A stretch of 64,000 nt of DNA. Source: an uncultured beta proteobacterium (GTDB taxonomy: Bacteria; Pseudomonadota; Gammaproteobacteria; Burkholderiales; SG8-41). Where the stretch lies: positions 1 to 64,000 of the forward strand of contig CADECM010000019.1 of the NCBI GenBank assembly GCA_902825845.1. The letters run 5' to 3'. The translations under genes and the position numbers were made by a program. Below the pieces are notes generated by a model. It was not told the origin of the DNA. It ran no database searches and saw nothing but the letters and a program-made list of their open reading frames with translations. Positions 54,182 through 63,503 of the stretch are shown piece after piece; the stretch's first letter is position 1, and every line of letters begins with the position of its first letter.

Positions 54182-54997
54182 ATGTCAGCCTGGGATCCGC
54201 AATTTGCCGCTCGCTCGCCGATGTTCGAGCCACTGCGCGGCATCGCACGGCAATTCTTGCAAACGACGTGGCCCGCAGCGGAGGACCTGAGCCGGCTGGC
54301 AGCATCGCGCGACGTGCGCAGCGGCGGCGGCAAGCCGCTGCGCTTTGAAGTGGCAGCGGGGCAGCCGGCACTGTCCGCGGCGGACTACGAAACACAAATA
54401 CACGACGAGGGTGTGGCGCTGATGCGGGCGGCCAGCTGGCACGATCTGTTCAATGCCTGCGCGTGGTTGGCGTTTCCCCGCACCAAGGCGGCACTTAATC
54501 AGGCGCATGTGGCGGCGCTGCGGGAGAGTCCGTGTCACGCCGGCGGCAGGCGTTCAAGCCGGCGCGATGCGCTGACGTTGCTGGATGAGAGCGGGGTGCT
54601 GGTGGTGAGCAGCGATGCGGGCGTGCTGTCGCACCTGCGCGGGTTCGAGTGGAAGCGCCTGCTGTGGAACGAGCGCGAAACGGTGCTGCGCTCGACGTGC
54701 TTTCTGTTGTTCGGACATGGCTTGTACGAAAAGGCCCTGTCGCCCTATGTGGGCATGACGGGCCATGCGTTGTTGCTGGCTGCGCCTGACGGCTGGGATT
54801 GCGGGGCCGGCGGGGACCCCGGCGCGCTACGCGCGCGGGTCGACGCGTTGGCCGGGGATGAAGTGGCAACGCAACTGACCCGGCCACGCGATCTGACGCC
54901 GCTGCCGCTGCTGGGCGTGCCGGGCTGGTGGCCGGCGAACGAGGATGCGGCGTTTTACGACGACACCGCCTACTTCAGGCCGGGGCGAATGCGCTAA
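54182..54997 (+). CDS. DUF3025 family protein
   Basis: A 271-residue protein with the family marks FNACAWLAFPRTKAALNQAH, RDALTLLDESGVLVVSS, ERETVLRSTCFLLFGHGLYE and the ending LLGVPGWWPANEDAAFYDD. Start ATG 54182 (MSAWDPQF) is preferred; 19 upstream codons are not conserved-looking. No membrane segment. Function is unknown. It converges with the second diguanylate cyclase gene after 11 bp. Confidence 0.88.
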   Translation: MSAWDPQFAARSPMFEPLRGIARQFLQTTWPAAEDLSRLAASRDVRSGGGKPLRFEVAAGQPALSAADYETQIHDEGVALMRAASWHDLFNACAWLAFPRTKAALNQAHVAALRESPCHAGGRRSSRRDALTLLDESGVLVVSSDAGVLSHLRGFEWKRLLWNERETVLRSTCFLLFGHGLYEKALSPYVGMTGHALLLAAPDGWDCGAGGDPGALRARVDALAGDEVATQLTRPRDLTPLPLLGVPGWWPANEDAAFYDDTAYFRPGRMR

Positions 54998-55008
54998 GCG
55001 CCGCGTGC

Positions 55009-56091
55009 TCAGGCGCGGCGGGTGACGCGCATCAGCGTCTTGCGCTGGGCGAGCGTTACCCGGTTCTTGCCCTGGGATTTGCTGGCGTAGAGCGCGCTGT
55101 CGGCTGCTTCAAACACTTCGTCGTAGTCGCCGCCGTGCTCCGGGAACGTGGCCACGCCCATGCTGGCGGTAATCGCAACGCGTTTGTCGCCGATTTCCAG
55201 CGGCGCTGCCGCGATGCGCTCGCGAATGCGTTCAGCCGTCTGGCGTGCGCCCTGTGCATTGGTATCCGGCAGCAGCAACACAAACTCGTCGCCGCCGTAG
55301 CGTGCCATCAGGTCCGGCTTGCGCAATTCCTGCTGCGCGTGGCGGACCATGGCCTTGAGCAGCAGATCTCCCGCTTCGTGCCCATAGCCGTCATTGACGG
55401 TCTTCAGGCTGTCGGAATCCATCATGATCACGCTGAAATCGCGGCCATAACGCTGCGCGAGGTCGGCGGTATGCGAACTGAGCGAAAGGAAGGTGCGCCG
55501 GTTGAGGATTCCGGTGAGGTCGTCGGTTTCGGACAGTGTCTTGATTTCGAACAATGCGCGCCGCGTATCGGCCGACAGCATGGTGGTGACGTAAGCCACC
55601 AGCGCCAGCGGCGCGATGCGTCCCAGAAATTCGACGCCGTAGGTTTCCAGCTGCATGTCGCGGCTGCGCGGCAGGTCGAGGCCGATCAGGCAGCAGGCGA
55701 TGATGACCACGGCCACCAGGGTACTGGCGCGTCCCAGCGCCAGCGCGCTGGTGATGACCACCAGCAGGTAAAGATTGACCAGCGGGCTCGTCAGCCGGCC
55801 CGTATAGACCAGCACCCAGGTGATGAACACGATCATCATGCCGGTTTCCAGCGCGAGCTTCCAATAGGCCTCGCGCCGGTACACGTTGACATAACGGAAC
55901 AGCAGCACAAAGGCCGCGTAGAAGAACATCGCCATCGACAGCGCGGTGGCGGCGATCTGGTCCGGCACCTGCTTCAACTGATAGACCAGCACCAGCGCCA
56001 GCAGCAGCCACTCGATTTCCGCGATGGTGCGCGAGAAGCCCCTGAGTTCCTCGCGTGAAAGGTCGGGATCGAATACGAAGTCGGTTTTCAT
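55009..56091 (-). CDS. Membrane-bound diguanylate cyclase (GGDEF), second copy
   Basis: A 360-residue protein. Six hydrophobic segments (residues about 20-190) resemble those of the other cyclase in layout only. The GGDEF domain reads DDLTGILNRRTFLSL and the active site RYGGDEFVLL, with an RKPD inhibitory I-site five residues before. It is catalytically complete. ATG 56091 (MKTDFVFDPDLS). The two cyclases in the window share design but not neighbours. Confidence 0.92.
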   Translation of the reverse strand: MKTDFVFDPDLSREELRGFSRTIAEIEWLLLALVLVYQLKQVPDQIAATALSMAMFFYAAFVLLFRYVNVYRREAYWKLALETGMMIVFITWVLVYTGRLTSPLVNLYLLVVITSALALGRASTLVAVVIIACCLIGLDLPRSRDMQLETYGVEFLGRIAPLALVAYVTTMLSADTRRALFEIKTLSETDDLTGILNRRTFLSLSSHTADLAQRYGRDFSVIMMDSDSLKTVNDGYGHEAGDLLLKAMVRHAQQELRKPDLMARYGGDEFVLLLPDTNAQGARQTAERIRERIAAAPLEIGDKRVAITASMGVATFPEHGGDYDEVFEAADSALYASKSQGKNRVTLAQRKTLMRVTRRA

Positions 56092-56357
56092 GCACTGGCC
56101 ATTTGTGCGGCGAAATCCTCGGCGGGTGATTCCGGCGGGTATTATGCGGCTGGGCGTTCCACCGGAGAAGGCACTATCGCACGCGCCGCCGCGAACTCGC
56201 GCCGCTGATGTTTCCAGTATAGCAAGATACCGGCCGGCGCTCGTCTTCATTTTGCGCAGAATGACTAGGCCATTCGGCCTATGTGTGCCGCGGAGAATGT
56301 GTATAAGATGTTTCGCCAGGCGCGACGTCGCGCCGGCAATTGCATTCGGAGGAAGCG

Positions 56358-57794
56358 ATGGGTGCCACTGTCACGATGCCGATGTGGCTCGTGGTTGCGC
56401 TCGGTTGTTTGTCCGCGGCCGCCGTGCTGCAATTCTTTTTGCTGCCCGGCGTGCGCTGGTTTTTCCGGCGCAAGATGAATCGCGTGATCGATGAAGTCAA
56501 CACGCGCTTTAACATCGAGATTCCGGAATTCAAGGTGACGCGCCGCCAGGTGCTGATCGACCGCCTGTTTCACGACGAAAAAGTGCAGGCGGCGGTGGCG
56601 CAGTATTGCGCGGCGCAGCAGTTGCCGCGCAGCGAGGTATTGCGGCGCGTGGACCGTTATGCGCGCGAAATTGTGCCGTCGTTCAACGCCTATGCGTATT
56701 TTCGCTGGGGCTATCGCATCGCCAAGTACTACGCGCGCTGGCTCTATCGGGTGCGCCTGGGCTACACCGACGGCGCCGCGCTGGCGGCGATCAATCCGCA
56801 CTCTTCGGTGGTGTTCGTGATGAATCACCGCAGTAACATGGATTATGTGCTGGTGGCCTTCCTTGCGGCTGAGCGCACGGCACTGTCGTATGCGGTGGGC
56901 GAGTGGGCGCGCATCTGGCCGCTGCACAGTTTGATCCGCTCGATGGGGGCTTATTTCGTGCGCCGTAATTCCGGCGACGCCCTCTACCGTACCGTGCTGC
57001 AGCGTTACGTGCAGATGGCGACCGAAGGCGGGGTGCCGCAGGCAGTGTATCCCGAAGGCGGATTGTCCAATGACGGCAGGTTGCGCGCGCCCAGACTGGG
57101 CCTGCTCGACTACATGCTGCGCGCCTTTAATCCGCAGGGCGGGCGCGACCTGGTGTTCATTCCGGTGGGCATCAACTATGACCGGGTGCTGGAAGATCGC
57201 ACGCTGCTGCGCAAACTCGATGCCACGTTGCCGCGGCGCGGTTTCGCCGCCGCGATGGTCACGTTGGCGTCGTTCTTTGCACGCAACGCGTGGCTGATGG
57301 CGACCGGCCGCTGGTATCGTTATGGCTACGCCTGCGTGAATTTCGGCCGCCCGCTATCGATGCGCGACTACGTGGCGCGCGAGGGCGTGGATTTTCGGGC
57401 GCTGGACGAGGCGGCGCGTCATCGCGCCGTGCAGGCGGTGGGGCAAACATTGATGCACGCGATACGCGACGTGATTCCGGTGCTGCCGGTGTCGCTGGTG
57501 GCCACGGTGCTGATGCGGGGTTGGGATATGGCCCATTCAGAAATTGATTTAAAAACAAAGGCTTATGAAATTGTTCGACAACTGGAAGGTGCCGGTGCGC
57601 ATGTCTATGTGCCGCGCAGTGACCTCGACTATGCGATTGGCGTCGGCCTGCGCATGCTGACCCTGCGCAATATCGTGCGCGAGCAGGACGGACTGTACCG
57701 TGTCGTCGCCGGCGAGCGGCTATTGCTCGAGTACTATGCCAACGCGATTGCGCCGCTGGTGGATGCCCTGCCCGCGGCGAGGCGCGAGCGGTGA
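56358..57794 (+). CDS. PlsB-type glycerol-3-phosphate acyltransferase-like protein
   Basis: A 478-residue acyltransferase. An N-terminal anchor (WLVVALGCLSAAAVLQFFLL) precedes the catalytic NHRSNMDYVLVAFLAAERTA (HX4D), followed by GAYFVRRNSGDALYRTVLQR and VYPEGGLSNDGRLRAPRLGL. It transfers acyl groups to glycerol 3-phosphate or a related acceptor, though it is shorter than classical PlsB. A GGAGG site supports ATG 56358. JE16 lies in frame at codons about 395-403 and codes for DLKTKAYEI, a local change in composition. A six-pair inverted repeat (TAGGCC/GGCCTA) lies at 56266-56281. Confidence 0.82.
   Translation: MGATVTMPMWLVVALGCLSAAAVLQFFLLPGVRWFFRRKMNRVIDEVNTRFNIEIPEFKVTRRQVLIDRLFHDEKVQAAVAQYCAAQQLPRSEVLRRVDRYAREIVPSFNAYAYFRWGYRIAKYYARWLYRVRLGYTDGAALAAINPHSSVVFVMNHRSNMDYVLVAFLAAERTALSYAVGEWARIWPLHSLIRSMGAYFVRRNSGDALYRTVLQRYVQMATEGGVPQAVYPEGGLSNDGRLRAPRLGLLDYMLRAFNPQGGRDLVFIPVGINYDRVLEDRTLLRKLDATLPRRGFAAAMVTLASFFARNAWLMATGRWYRYGYACVNFGRPLSMRDYVAREGVDFRALDEAARHRAVQAVGQTLMHAIRDVIPVLPVSLVATVLMRGWDMAHSEIDLKTKAYEIVRQLEGAGAHVYVPRSDLDYAIGVGLRMLTLRNIVREQDGLYRVVAGERLLLEYYANAIAPLVDALPAARRER
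57539..57566 (+). repeat. JE16, dispersed AT-rich junction element inside a gene
   Basis: Core AAACAAAGGCTTA on the plus strand, preceded by AAATTGATTTAA. It is read in frame inside the acyltransferase gene. Match to the invariant core positions is full but the six-base spacer is GC-richer than in other copies. Confidence 0.5.
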
Positions 57795-57845
57795 TGTGCG
57801 CGCCTCGTGCTGTAGAATTGGCCGCCATTCAAAGGGAGATCGACC

Positions 57846-58694
57846 ATGCCGCTTGCCACCATCGACGGACTGAAAGTGAATTACCAGGTTCAGGGCAGCG
57901 GCCCGCATCTGTTGATGCTGGCGCCGGGCGGTTTCAATTCCACCATTGACAGCTGGACCCGCGGCGGCGTGTGGAAGGAGATGGATTCGCTGAACACCTT
58001 GTCAAAGACATTCACGGTGGTTCCGTACGATCGGCGCGAGGCCGGTATTTCGGGCGGGCGCGTTGAAAAGCTCACCTGGGAAAAGTTTGCGCGGCAGGGA
58101 CTCGCCATCCTCGACCACCTGAACGTCAAGCAGGCCTGGATCGTCGGCGGCTGCATGGGGGTATCGGTGGCAGCGGCGATGGCGGTGCTGTGTCCCGAGC
58201 GCTGCAAGGGCTTGCTGCTGCACTGGCCGGTGGGCGGCTATCTGTGGATGACCAAGGGCCAGACGTTCTACAACCGCCACATTGAGTTCGTGCGTGCCAA
58301 TGGTCTGGCTGCCGCTGCCGCGCGTGCCGCAAGCGGCAAAAACTTCTGGCTGGATCCGGAAGCTGGCCCGTGGGCGTCGCAGAATGCAAGCGATCCCGCG
58401 TTCGCCGCGGAATTCGTCACGCAGGACGTCGCGCGTTATCTGGAAATCTGCGCGCAAAGCCGGGACGCCCTCTACGGCGATACCATGCCGTCGGGCGCCA
58501 GCGGCGGCGAATTGATGACCATCAAGACGCCGGCGCTGATCATGCCGGGGGCGGATGCCTCGCACTCCACGTCGTCGGCGTGGGCAATGAAGGAGCTGAT
58601 GCCCAACGCGGAATTCTGGAACGTGCTGCCGCCGCATCAGCACGCCGAGAATGTGCTGGCGGCCATTCTGGATTTTGTGAAGCGTCATCCGTAA
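57846..58694 (+). CDS. Alpha/beta hydrolase with a cysteine nucleophile
   Basis: A 282-residue alpha/beta hydrolase (IDGLKVNYQVQGSGPHLLML, VVPYDRREAGISGGRVEKLT). The nucleophile elbow reads GGCMGVS, so Cys replaces the usual Ser, as in dienelactone hydrolase. Acid and His candidates follow (MPGADASHSTSS and PPHQHAENV). GGGAG precedes ATG 57846. It may cleave a C-C or thioester-like bond rather than an ester; the substrate is unknown. It stands alone between the acyltransferase and htpX. Confidence 0.82.
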   Translation: MPLATIDGLKVNYQVQGSGPHLLMLAPGGFNSTIDSWTRGGVWKEMDSLNTLSKTFTVVPYDRREAGISGGRVEKLTWEKFARQGLAILDHLNVKQAWIVGGCMGVSVAAAMAVLCPERCKGLLLHWPVGGYLWMTKGQTFYNRHIEFVRANGLAAAAARAASGKNFWLDPEAGPWASQNASDPAFAAEFVTQDVARYLEICAQSRDALYGDTMPSGASGGELMTIKTPALIMPGADASHSTSSAWAMKELMPNAEFWNVLPPHQHAENVLAAILDFVKRHP

Positions 58695-58697
58695 TCG

Positions 58698-58724
58698 TAA
58701 TAATTCAATAAAAACAGATAGTTA
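58698..58724 (+). repeat. JE17, dispersed AT-rich junction element
   Basis: Core AAACAGATAGTTA on the plus strand, preceded by TAATAATTCAATA. It begins four bases after the hydrolase stop and lies about 100 bp before htpX. Confidence 0.65.
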
Positions 58725-58821
58725 CACTATATCCGATTTTTTCACTACACTATTGAACCCGCGCGTGCAGGCCCCATCTAATGCAGCGTATTCACAACCG
58801 AAAGGCTAGGGAACCGCATTT

Positions 58822-59697
58822 ATGAAACGCATCGTCCTGTTTGTACTCACCAATCTGGCGGTATTGTTTGTGATCAGCATTACGCTGCGCTTGCTCGGCG
58901 TGGACCGGATCATGAATCAATCCGGCGGGCTGAATTTCAATGCCTTGCTGGTGATGTCGCTGGTGATGGGTTTTGCCGGCTCGCTGATCTCGCTGTTCCT
59001 GTCGAAATGGATGGCGAAGCGTTCGGTCGGCGCGCATGTGATCGAAGCGCCGTCCAATGCCACCGAGCAGTGGTTGTTCAATACGGTGAAGCGCCAGGCC
59101 GATCAGGCCGGCATCGGCATGCCTGAAATCGCGATCTACGATTCACCGGATATCAATGCGTTTGCCACCGGATGGAATCGCAATAACGCCTTGGTGGCGG
59201 TGAGCACGGGCCTCATGAACAACATGACACAGGACGAAGCCGAGGCGGTGCTGGGACACGAGGTCAGCCACGTCGCCAACGGCGACATGGTGACACTGAC
59301 GCTGATTCAGGGCGTGGTCAACACCTTTGTCATATTCTTCTCGCGCATCATCGGCTACTTCGTGGACCGGGTGATCTTCAAGAACGAGCGTGGCGAGGGT
59401 ATGGGGTTCTTTATCACTACCATGATCGCGCAGTTGGTGCTGGGCATCTTTGCCAGCATGATCGTGATGTGGTTCAGCCGCTACCGCGAGTTTCACGCGG
59501 ATACTGGCGGCGCCACTCTCGCCGGCCGCCACAAGATGATCGCCGCGCTGGAGCGATTGAAGCTCAATCAGGAGCAGGCGGATCTGCCCAAGTCAGTGGC
59601 GGCCTTCGGTATCTCGGGGGGCGGCGGCCTGAGCCGGCTGTTCATGACGCATCCGCCGCTGGAAGAGCGTATCGAGGCACTGCGCCGCGCCGTGTAA
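58822..59697 (+). CDS. htpX: Membrane protease HtpX
   Basis: A 291-residue M48 zinc metalloprotease. Two N-terminal helices ([20 protein letters not shown] and [20 protein letters not shown]) precede the zinc motif [18 protein letters not shown], then two further helices, then the third ligand in [20 protein letters not shown]. The HADTGGA form is slightly unusual but keeps the Glu. It degrades damaged inner-membrane proteins with FtsH. ATG 58822. A hairpin terminator follows at 59731. Confidence 0.93.
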   Translation: MKRIVLFVLTNLAVLFVISITLRLLGVDRIMNQSGGLNFNALLVMSLVMGFAGSLISLFLSKWMAKRSVGAHVIEAPSNATEQWLFNTVKRQADQAGIGMPEIAIYDSPDINAFATGWNRNNALVAVSTGLMNNMTQDEAEAVLGHEVSHVANGDMVTLTLIQGVVNTFVIFFSRIIGYFVDRVIFKNERGEGMGFFITTMIAQLVLGIFASMIVMWFSRYREFHADTGGATLAGRHKMIAALERLKLNQEQADLPKSVAAFGISGGGGLSRLFMTHPPLEERIEALRRAV

Positions 59698-59730
59698 GGC
59701 ACGGGTTCCGGAAGCGGAGCGCTGTACAGA

Positions 59731-59758
59731 CAAAGGGCACGCGCTGGCGTGCCCTTTG
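59731..59758. terminator. Shared hairpin terminator after htpX and the AsmA-like gene
   Basis: CAAAGGGCACGC pairs perfectly with GCGTGCCCTTTG around a four-base loop. It lies between the converging htpX and the gene ending at 59770, so it can serve both. Only three T residues follow on each side, so it is of the GC-strong, T-poor kind. Confidence 0.7.
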
Positions 59759-59769
59759 TAATTGGTGAA

Positions 59770-62700
59770 TTAGCGCAGCACCGGGTCGCTTAGTTTGCCT
59801 TCCGCGGCCAGCGTGGCACGGGCCACCACACCCGCATTGCCGCCCAATTCGGCGCTGATTTGCCCGGACAAGGCGCCCGCTCTGACCTGAATGGCGCCGG
59901 AGGCGTTCAGGGGTCCCGACGTCATACGCAACTGACGATAGCTGACGGTGTCGCCGCTGATCTGCAGCGTACCGGTCAGATTTTCAAAGCGCGTCTTGCC
60001 GCCGCGCTGGCCGGTGGCGCGGTTTGCCCGCAGCGCGCGCACCAGGTCGACATTGTTCAGTTCGCCGCCGTTGAGCGTGAATGTTCCCTCCATGCGCGCA
60101 CCGTCGAACAGCGATTTCAGTTCGGCACTGCCGAGAGTGTAATTTCCCTGCGCGCGCAGCGTGCCGCTGGCCCTGAAGTTACGGGTGAAAACCGGCATCA
60201 GCTGCGCCAATGTGGCGTTTTCCAGATTGAAATTCCCGCTGACGCGCACGCCGTTTTCCCAGCCGGCGTTGAGTTGGCCGGTGAGCGCCCCGCCGGCCAG
60301 GCGTCCCTTGATGCCGGAAACCACGGCCTGTCGCGTGTCCACCAGGGCGCTTGCCTCAAGCGCTTCAAATTCAATGGTGGGGCCGATGAACGGTTTCCAG
60401 GCGCTCGCATTCAGTTCGACCTGCCACGCTGTGTCTTTGGGGGTTACGGTAAAGCGCGCGCTTTCAAAACCGATGACGGCCTTGATGAGCGCGCCGCGGT
60501 CAGTAAGCGCCGCTTCCACATTGAAGGGCGGAATGTCCGGTGCGATGCCCTCGATTTTGACGCTGTTAAGGCGGACATGTTTCACCTGAATAGCGGGCGC
60601 GCCGGATTCCGCGCGCGGCCGCACCCAGCCGGACAGCACCCCCAGCGCGTAGCTTTCCACGCTGAGCCCGTTCGCCTCGACACTGTCGATTTCGGACTTG
60701 CCGCCGATCAGACCCGCGGGTCCAACCGGCAGATAAACTTCCCTGATCTTGATTTCCTGCAGCTTGCCGATGCCCACGCGCTCCAGTGTCAGACGCGGCG
60801 CGGGGTATACGGCGTAGCGCATGTGGGAAATCGTCACCGGCTGCCCCAGCCGTTTGGCCATGATGGCCTCGACGTCGCGCACGTATCCGGTGAGGGGGAT
60901 GAATTGCAGCAGGGCCACGCTGGCGGCGATTACAACGAGCGTGCCGATCCCCGCCTGCAGCAGACGCTGCCGCCAGCGCGTGCGCCCGCGCGCGGGCGTG
61001 GCGGCCGCCGCGGATTCCGCTTCGCGCTGCTTGCGTTCGGCGGCGGCTCTGACCGCGCGTTCTTCGGCGTCAGCACGGTATTGTGCCTCGGCGGCGCGTT
61101 CGGCGTCTTCGCGTGCCTGCAGTTCGCGGGCGACACGCAACGCGATTTCCTCCTCGGCGCGTGTCTGGGATTGCTGCTCCTGGATCACGCGCTGCACGGC
61201 TTCCGCCTTCGCCCGCTCTTCGGCGGCGGCGCGCGCGGCCTGTTCCGACTTGACCCGTGCTTCCGCCTCTGCCTTGGCCCGGGTTGCGGCTTCCGCTATG
61301 GCATTGCTGCGCGCCACGGCCCTTTCAGCGGATCGCGCGGCCGTTTCCGCCTCTTCGCGTGCCTTGCGCAAGGCCTCGGGATCGGCAATCGGACTCTCGC
61401 GCAGGCGCCGTTCCGCGGCTTCGCGGGCTTCCCGCGCGGCATCGGCCTGCTGTTCGGCTTCCCGGCGCGCCTTGCGCTCCGTGGCAATCTTGAGCGCAAG
61501 TTCCTGCAGCGCGCTGCGTTCGGCTTCCTCGCGAGCGGTTTTTTCGGTTGCCGCCCGCAGTTCGGCGTCGGCGCGCGCTTTGCGCTCGACCGCCATCAGC
61601 GCTTCGACTTCGGTGCGCGCTTTCTGCTCGGCCTCGGCGCGCGCGCGCGCCACCGCTTCTTCCCGCAGATTGCGCTCGTTCTCGGCGCGCGCATCGGCTT
61701 CCAGGCGCGCCTTGCGCTCGTCCTCGGCTTCCAGCCGCGCCTGACGCTCGCTTTGCGCGATGGATTCCCTGGCGGCAAGGGCGCGTGCCGATGCCTCCTG
61801 CGCGCGCGCCGTCTCTTCCTGCGCGCGTGCTGACTGCTCCTGTGCGCGCGCGGATTCCTCCTGCGCCCGCGCAGATACTTCCTGCGCTTCGCGCACCTCC
61901 TGTTGCGCGCGCGCTTCGATTTCCTCGCGAGCCGCACGCTCCGACAGGGCGATCGCTTCGGCTTCCGCCTTGGCGGCACGCGCCTGTTCCTGCAGTTGGC
62001 GCACGATTTCGCGGGTTTCGGCGTCGGCCTCTTCACGCGCGCGCTCGACTTCCAGCGCCCGCGCCGCGCTTTCGGTTTCCTGCACCTTGCGCAGTTCGGC
62101 TTCCATCTGCATGCGCGCTTCGGCCCTGGCTTTTGCTTCGGCTTCGGCCACCGCGCGCGCCTTGGCTTCTTCCAGTGCCTGCATCGCCTGCTGCAAACGC
62201 GCTTGTGCGGCGGGAATCTCGCTCTCGTTGCGCGCCTGCAGCGATTCGGCCGTTTCCTTGAACCGGGCGGCTTCGTCAGCCATCGCGCGCGCCTCGGCGA
62301 TTGCCTTTTCGGCGGCTGCCGCGCGCTGCTCGGCCTCCGCCCGCGCTTGTTGTTCGGCGGCGGTGCGCGCCTTGACTTCAGCTTCGTATTGTTCGCGCTT
62401 GGCAGACTCCTCGGCTGCCTGCTTTTCGGCCCGCGCCAGGGCCTCTGACATCACCTTCATCTGCGCTTCCAGCGCGGCGCGTGCCTTGGCCTCGGCCGCG
62501 GCACGTGCCAGCGCTTCGGCTTGTGCCCGCTGCTGCGAGGCCGAATTGGCCAACGCTTCCGCTTCGGCGCGCTGGTTTTCCTGAGCCTGCAGTCGCGCCT
62601 GTGCTTCGGCCGCGCCACGCGCCAGTGCTTCAGCCTCGGCTTTGACCTTGGCCTCCATTGCGGCACGCACGCGCGCTTCAGCGTCAGCCCTGACTTTGGC

Positions 62701-63267
62701 ATCCGCGGCCGCCTTGGCTTCCGCAGCCGCCTTGATCGCGGCTTCGGCGCGCGCTTTAGCCTCCAGTTCCGCGCGCTGGCGCGCTTCGGATTCTGCTTTG
62801 ACCCGCGCTTCCGCGATTACGCGCGCGCGCTTTTCAGCTTCCAGCCGCGCTTTGGCCTTGGCGGCGGCTTGTGCGGCGGCTTCCGCGCGCGCGCGCGCGT
62901 CGAATTCCGCCTTGCCGCGTTCGACGGCTTCGGCATTGACTTTGGCCACGCCGGCCGCGGAAGTGAAATCCAGTTCCTCCACGCTCCGCGGTTGCTGAGC
63001 CATGAGGGGCTGGGTGACGTAGAGTGCCTTGCTGGGATCGAAATCCGGCCCGGAAAAAACGCGGATGTAACCTTCAGTTTCGAGTTGCCCAAGCGCCAGG
63101 TGACAATGACCTTCGGGTACGCCGGACTTGCTGATCAGCTCGGCAACCGTGCCTTTACCGTTGACTGCCGCGAACACACGGCTCAACTCGCGCGGCAGAC
63201 GGGTGCTGCGCGCTTCGCGCACACCCTTGGTCGTGCGAGTAAAAACGGTGTCAGCGTGGTAGAGCAT
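59770..63267 (-). CDS. Winged-helix / giant coiled-coil / AsmA-like chimera
   Basis: A 1165-residue protein of unusual make-up. Residues 1-90 resemble a winged helix (LSRVFAAVNGKGTVAELISK, then QLETEGYIRVFSGPDF). Residues about 115-770 are an almost unbroken Ala/Glu/Arg coiled coil with repeats such as ARAEAEARVKAE. One membrane helix follows (LLQAGIGTLVVIAASVALLQ), and then a periplasmic C-terminal part of about 350 residues that fits the AsmA family (VTISHMRYAVYPAPRLTLER, LAGGALTGQLNAGWENG, TFTLNGGELNNVDLVRALRA). ATG 63267 is chosen; an upstream frame of 14 codons is not typical. AsmA-like proteins work in lipid transport or outer-membrane assembly; the cytosolic parts may bind a partner or DNA. 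The combination is not one I can name. Confidence 0.75.
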   Translation of the reverse strand: MLYHADTVFTRTTKGVREARSTRLPRELSRVFAAVNGKGTVAELISKSGVPEGHCHLALGQLETEGYIRVFSGPDFDPSKALYVTQPLMAQQPRSVEELDFTSAAGVAKVNAEAVERGKAEFDARARAEAAAQAAAKAKARLEAEKRARVIAEARVKAESEARQRAELEAKARAEAAIKAAAEAKAAADAKVRADAEARVRAAMEAKVKAEAEALARGAAEAQARLQAQENQRAEAEALANSASQQRAQAEALARAAAEAKARAALEAQMKVMSEALARAEKQAAEESAKREQYEAEVKARTAAEQQARAEAEQRAAAAEKAIAEARAMADEAARFKETAESLQARNESEIPAAQARLQQAMQALEEAKARAVAEAEAKARAEARMQMEAELRKVQETESAARALEVERAREEADAETREIVRQLQEQARAAKAEAEAIALSERAAREEIEARAQQEVREAQEVSARAQEESARAQEQSARAQEETARAQEASARALAARESIAQSERQARLEAEDERKARLEADARAENERNLREEAVARARAEAEQKARTEVEALMAVERKARADAELRAATEKTAREEAERSALQELALKIATERKARREAEQQADAAREAREAAERRLRESPIADPEALRKAREEAETAARSAERAVARSNAIAEAATRAKAEAEARVKSEQAARAAAEERAKAEAVQRVIQEQQSQTRAEEEIALRVARELQAREDAERAAEAQYRADAEERAVRAAAERKQREAESAAAATPARGRTRWRQRLLQAGIGTLVVIAASVALLQFIPLTGYVRDVEAIMAKRLGQPVTISHMRYAVYPAPRLTLERVGIGKLQEIKIREVYLPVGPAGLIGGKSEIDSVEANGLSVESYALGVLSGWVRPRAESGAPAIQVKHVRLNSVKIEGIAPDIPPFNVEAALTDRGALIKAVIGFESARFTVTPKDTAWQVELNASAWKPFIGPTIEFEALEASALVDTRQAVVSGIKGRLAGGALTGQLNAGWENGVRVSGNFNLENATLAQLMPVFTRNFRASGTLRAQGNYTLGSAELKSLFDGARMEGTFTLNGGELNNVDLVRALRANRATGQRGGKTRFENLTGTLQISGDTVSYRQLRMTSGPLNASGAIQVRAGALSGQISAELGGNAGVVARATLAAEGKLSDPVLR

Positions 63268-63503
63268 CTGCCAGCCTCGGTGAGAAGGGGCGACAACACG
63301 CCACGGCAAAGCCCGGCACGCGCGCCGACGTCATGTTAGTTCTGGATTCGAACGCATTATAGTTTATCTTCAGATACTTACCATCTTTTCCCTGTGGCGT
63401 CCGGAAGATTTTCACGGATGGTGGCGGGCTACTGCAGCGGTGCGCGCGACCGGGAGTGGGTGCGGGTGATGTGGTTGCCAACAATGCCTGGCGCAAGCCG
63501 CGA

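Noticed and set aside
59860..61833. 657-codon plus-strand open frame rich in Phe, Gly and Arg
   Set aside because: It is the antisense of the coiled-coil region; its repeats mirror the Ala/Glu/Arg repeats of the real gene.
63353..63381. Possible eighteenth JE copy (minus strand GTAAGTATCTG at one end)
   Set aside because: The core half matches but the A tract is replaced by a mixed sequence, so the score is much below the other copies.
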